Source: Seriola aureovittata (lineage: Eukaryota; Chordata; Actinopteri; Carangiformes; Carangidae). Taken from it: DNA of 64,000 nt. A model generated the notes under the pieces. The model did not search any database, was not told where the DNA came from, and was given only the letters and a program-made list of their open reading frames with translations. Shown here in pieces: positions 61,768-64,000 of the stretch (the stretch's first letter is position 1; each line of letters opens with the position of its first letter). The stretch spans positions 20,353,492 through 20,417,491 of the forward strand of contig NC_079375.1 of NCBI RefSeq assembly GCF_021018895.1, in the 5' to 3' direction. The translations under genes were made by a program, and so were the position numbers.

Positions 61768-62170
61768 TAAGCCCAAGGCCAGCATCTGCTGTCTGGTGTA
61801 GGAGATTTCATTTAGAGATTACATTTCCAGAGAACAATATTTAAGTCAACAGTTGTGCCTGTGGACGAGTGGTTAGGGGACAGTTTTTGTAGTTAACATG
61901 ACGTCTGTGTTCTGTTGTCTGTAGCGTAAATAGTCCACTCATGACCTACTTAGGTATTACTGTGTAATTATGTTGTGGTGCTGTATGCGATTTTCCCTGT
62001 CTGAATGAGCTAAATGTTTGTTCTTTCATGTCATTCCTTATTATTGTGAGATACAAAGGACCATACAAATATTTTTATTGGAAAGAAGCCACAAACACCT
62101 CTCTCCACTATGTTGTAACTTTTTTTTTTTTTTTTTTTTTTACGGGTGAACAATAAATGTTCTTTCATCT
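61768..62170 (+). other. prdx1: prdx1 3' UTR
   Basis: Follows the stop at 61765-61767. A run of 22 or so T at about 62119-62140 precedes AATAAA at 62152-62157. A second AATAAA follows at about 62172. Confidence 0.65.
62152..62157 (+). promoter_or_regulatory. Candidate polyadenylation signal for prdx1
   Basis: AATAAA about 385 nt after the stop, followed by a T-rich stretch. Confidence 0.6.
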
Positions 62171-63170
62171 AAATAAAGAATACAGTGTATAACATTCTCC
62201 TCAAAGGACATATTTACTTCAAAACCCAACAGGTGGGATGGGGTGTAGCTTAATTACCCTCCATCTCATCAATTAGGGTATAACTGAACATCCAAACAGG
62301 TGAGATGTTGGTGTCTCGTTTAGTATTACCGCAGTCAGGTGCATGTTGGACTTTTTAAAATGACGTACACTGCCCCAAACAAATATAAAGAACGGAGGAA
62401 GGTTAACTACTTTACTGAGAAACGCAAATGGTGTTTAAACGTTTTTTTATTTTATTTTTTACCTGTTTGATTTATCTGCAAATTTGATTTCATATAAATT
62501 ATGGGTGTGTTCCATTGAAGTGTCCGATCCCTGAAATCTAACAAAGCAATCATTAATGTAATTTATTACACCTGTGTTTTTGCTGCTACCACAGCTGACA
62601 ATAGAGATAACTGATAAATGCCTCATGTTGGGCAAAACCAGTTAGTCAACAATTCTGTTAATGTGTTTGACTTGAATAAACACATGCATATTAATGATGT
62701 TTCTGAAGATGAAATGTTGAAGGTAAAAAAAATTTATTTTATCCGTTACTTAAATGTCAGTTCTTCTCTGCCTTTTTTTTTTTAATTTATTTTTTTTTAC
62801 TAATATTATTATAACTAAAATTTGGACAAATGCTCTTCCAATAAATTATGTACAGTATACAATGTACTGTAGTATTATTTAGGGTCATATTTTTGGCGGG
62901 AAACACTGACTTTAAGACCATAGTATCTGTCTGGTTCTGGCCAATGTTTTAGTAACTTAAATGTTTGAGTAAGTTTGTGCCTGTTCAGAATTGAAACAGG
63001 CTTCTTTGACCGCATTGATCAAGATAATCAAACTAGTTTTAAGAGGAAAGTGACATTAATTTTGTTGCTGATCTGGAATTAGCCGAGAGTAAATATTTTA
63101 TGCTAGCTAGTTTATTCGTTAGCATCAGTGATACATAGCTAGCTAATCCTCAGCAACTGCAAGGAGGAAG
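62171..63170. other. Intergenic and hormad1 upstream region
   Basis: About 1 kb between prdx1 and hormad1 in the same orientation. AT-rich, no exon. The one notable element is the E2F-type site at 62891-62903. Confidence 0.55.
62891..62903. promoter_or_regulatory. E2F-type site upstream of hormad1
   Basis: TTTTGGCGGGAAA; the minus strand reads TTTCCCGCC, the E2F consensus. It lies 268 bp before the hormad1 ATG. In mammals E2F6 with a Polycomb complex silences meiotic genes outside the germline through such sites. Confidence 0.5.
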
Positions 63171-63600
63171 ATGGCAGCAGGGAAGATGTGCCTCAGGAAG
63201 AACAAGGAGGAAACTACTGAGGTTTGAACACATCATACATTTAATAAAGATAAAATCCTTCCGTGGTTATTTACTCAAACTTATGAGTCGATCTTTGACT
63301 TGATTTTTCTCTGCGTGTTCCATAAGATATTTAAGGTAGTTAATTGCGCCATCGCATGGTCATTACGGTAAAAGTCAAATGTGCTGTAATATTAGCTAAA
63401 TTGTTTTCTCCTTTCAAACAACGTATCTGTATCTTTTTTTTCTTTTTTTTTTAAGTGGACAGGATTATTCCTGAGCGACCTAAAAACCAAACAAGAGTCC
63501 CTCGTCTTCGTCAAGAGGATGATGGCTGTGGCCGTCTCCTCCATCACCTATCTCAGGGGGATTTTCCCGGAGGATGCCTACAGATCCAGATATCTGGAAG
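63171..63600 (+). CDS. hormad1: HORMA domain-containing protein 1, 5' part only
   Basis: Two coding exons are inside the window: 63171-63221 (MAAGKMCLRKNKEETTE, phase 0) and 63456-63600, ending one base into a codon at G/gtgaac; 65 codons so far. The second exon reads SLVFVKRMMAVAVSSITYLR then GIFPEDAYRSRYLE. This is the opening helix of the HORMA domain and closely resembles mammalian HORMAD1 (SLVLVKRLLAVSVSCITYLR). HORMAD1 binds unsynapsed meiotic chromosome axes and promotes double-strand break formation and synapsis checks. The rest of the gene lies beyond the right edge. HORMAD2 is the alternative but fits less well. Unlike the other genes here, HORMAD1 is not next to PRDX1 in human. Confidence 0.88.
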
Positions 63601-64000
63601 GTGAACAAAAGTCACCTCAAAAAGTCACGTACAGTTTTGTAATAACATGGAATCGTGAACCGCGTAATCCAGACAGGGAAGGATAAGGAAAATCATTGGT
63701 TTTCATGTGTGGGTCACTTCATGGGATCTATACAAGCATTTGTTCAACACATTCATTACAAAATACAATGACCTTATACAGTAATTACTGCAATTTTGGA
63801 AACCCACCATAAATTATAATTTCACTGTAAGCTAACAATATTTTTAGAGCTTGAAAACAGGCACATAGATCCAGAAAACTTACTGATAATACAGTTTTAC
63901 AATAGGCTCCTTTAGATATCATATGATTATCAAGGAGGAAAGACACATTTTACTATCTTTAATTGCCATTTAATTTGTCATTTGTTGTTTGCCATTTTAC
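63601..64000 (+). other. hormad1: hormad1 intron 2, incomplete
   Basis: Starts with gtgaac. No further exon before the window ends. Confidence 0.7.

Overview
This window looks like nuclear genomic DNA from a bony fish, most likely a percomorph-type teleost. The genes are vertebrate orthologues split into many short exons with GT-AG introns. The introns are compact, CA/GT microsatellites are abundant, and there are short AT-rich terminal-inverted-repeat elements of the kind common in fish. The species cannot be named from the sequence alone.

Layout. 1-15.4 kb: mostly non-coding, with repeats and one doubtful minus-strand signal-peptide exon. 15.7-20.1 kb (+): pik3r3, regulatory subunit gamma of PI3-kinase (10 coding exons, 467 aa). 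20.2-27.5 kb: pik3r3 3' UTR, then intergenic sequence with an orphan CCAAT-rich promoter-like patch near 23.1 kb. 28.1-31.6 kb (+): ipp, a BTB-BACK-Kelch protein (9 coding exons, 600 aa). 33.5-33.9 kb: a decayed copy of part of tmem69 set between 79-bp direct repeats. 34.3-35.1 kb (-): tmem69 (2 coding exons, 248 aa). 39.7-47.4 kb (+): gpbp1l1, vasculin-like (10 coding exons, 496 aa). 49.5-53.9 kb (-): nasp, a histone chaperone (13 coding exons, 515 aa). 58.5-61.8 kb (+): prdx1, a 2-Cys peroxiredoxin (5 coding exons, 198 aa). 63.2 kb to the edge (+): the first two coding exons of hormad1.

The order pik3r3-ipp-tmem69-gpbp1l1-nasp-prdx1 matches the human 1p34.1 neighbourhood. MAST2, CCDC17 and AKR1A1, which lie between these genes in human, are not visible here. 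Every exon junction reported was joined by hand and keeps reading frame. The genes do not form a single pathway. They are neighbours by ancestry: signalling (pik3r3), ubiquitin-ligase adaptor type (ipp), membrane protein (tmem69), transcription (gpbp1l1), histone supply (nasp), peroxide removal (prdx1) and meiosis (hormad1). Perfect or near-perfect E2F-type sites lie just upstream of nasp and hormad1, which fits S-phase and germline control.

I found no wholly new biological system. The most unusual items are the repeat-flanked tmem69 fragment, the E2F sites, residue changes in Prdx1 (Ser83, Phe194), loss of the proline-rich motif in Pik3r3, an unassigned antisense ORF at 38.7-39.1 kb, and a fold-back element at 6.6-7.3 kb.
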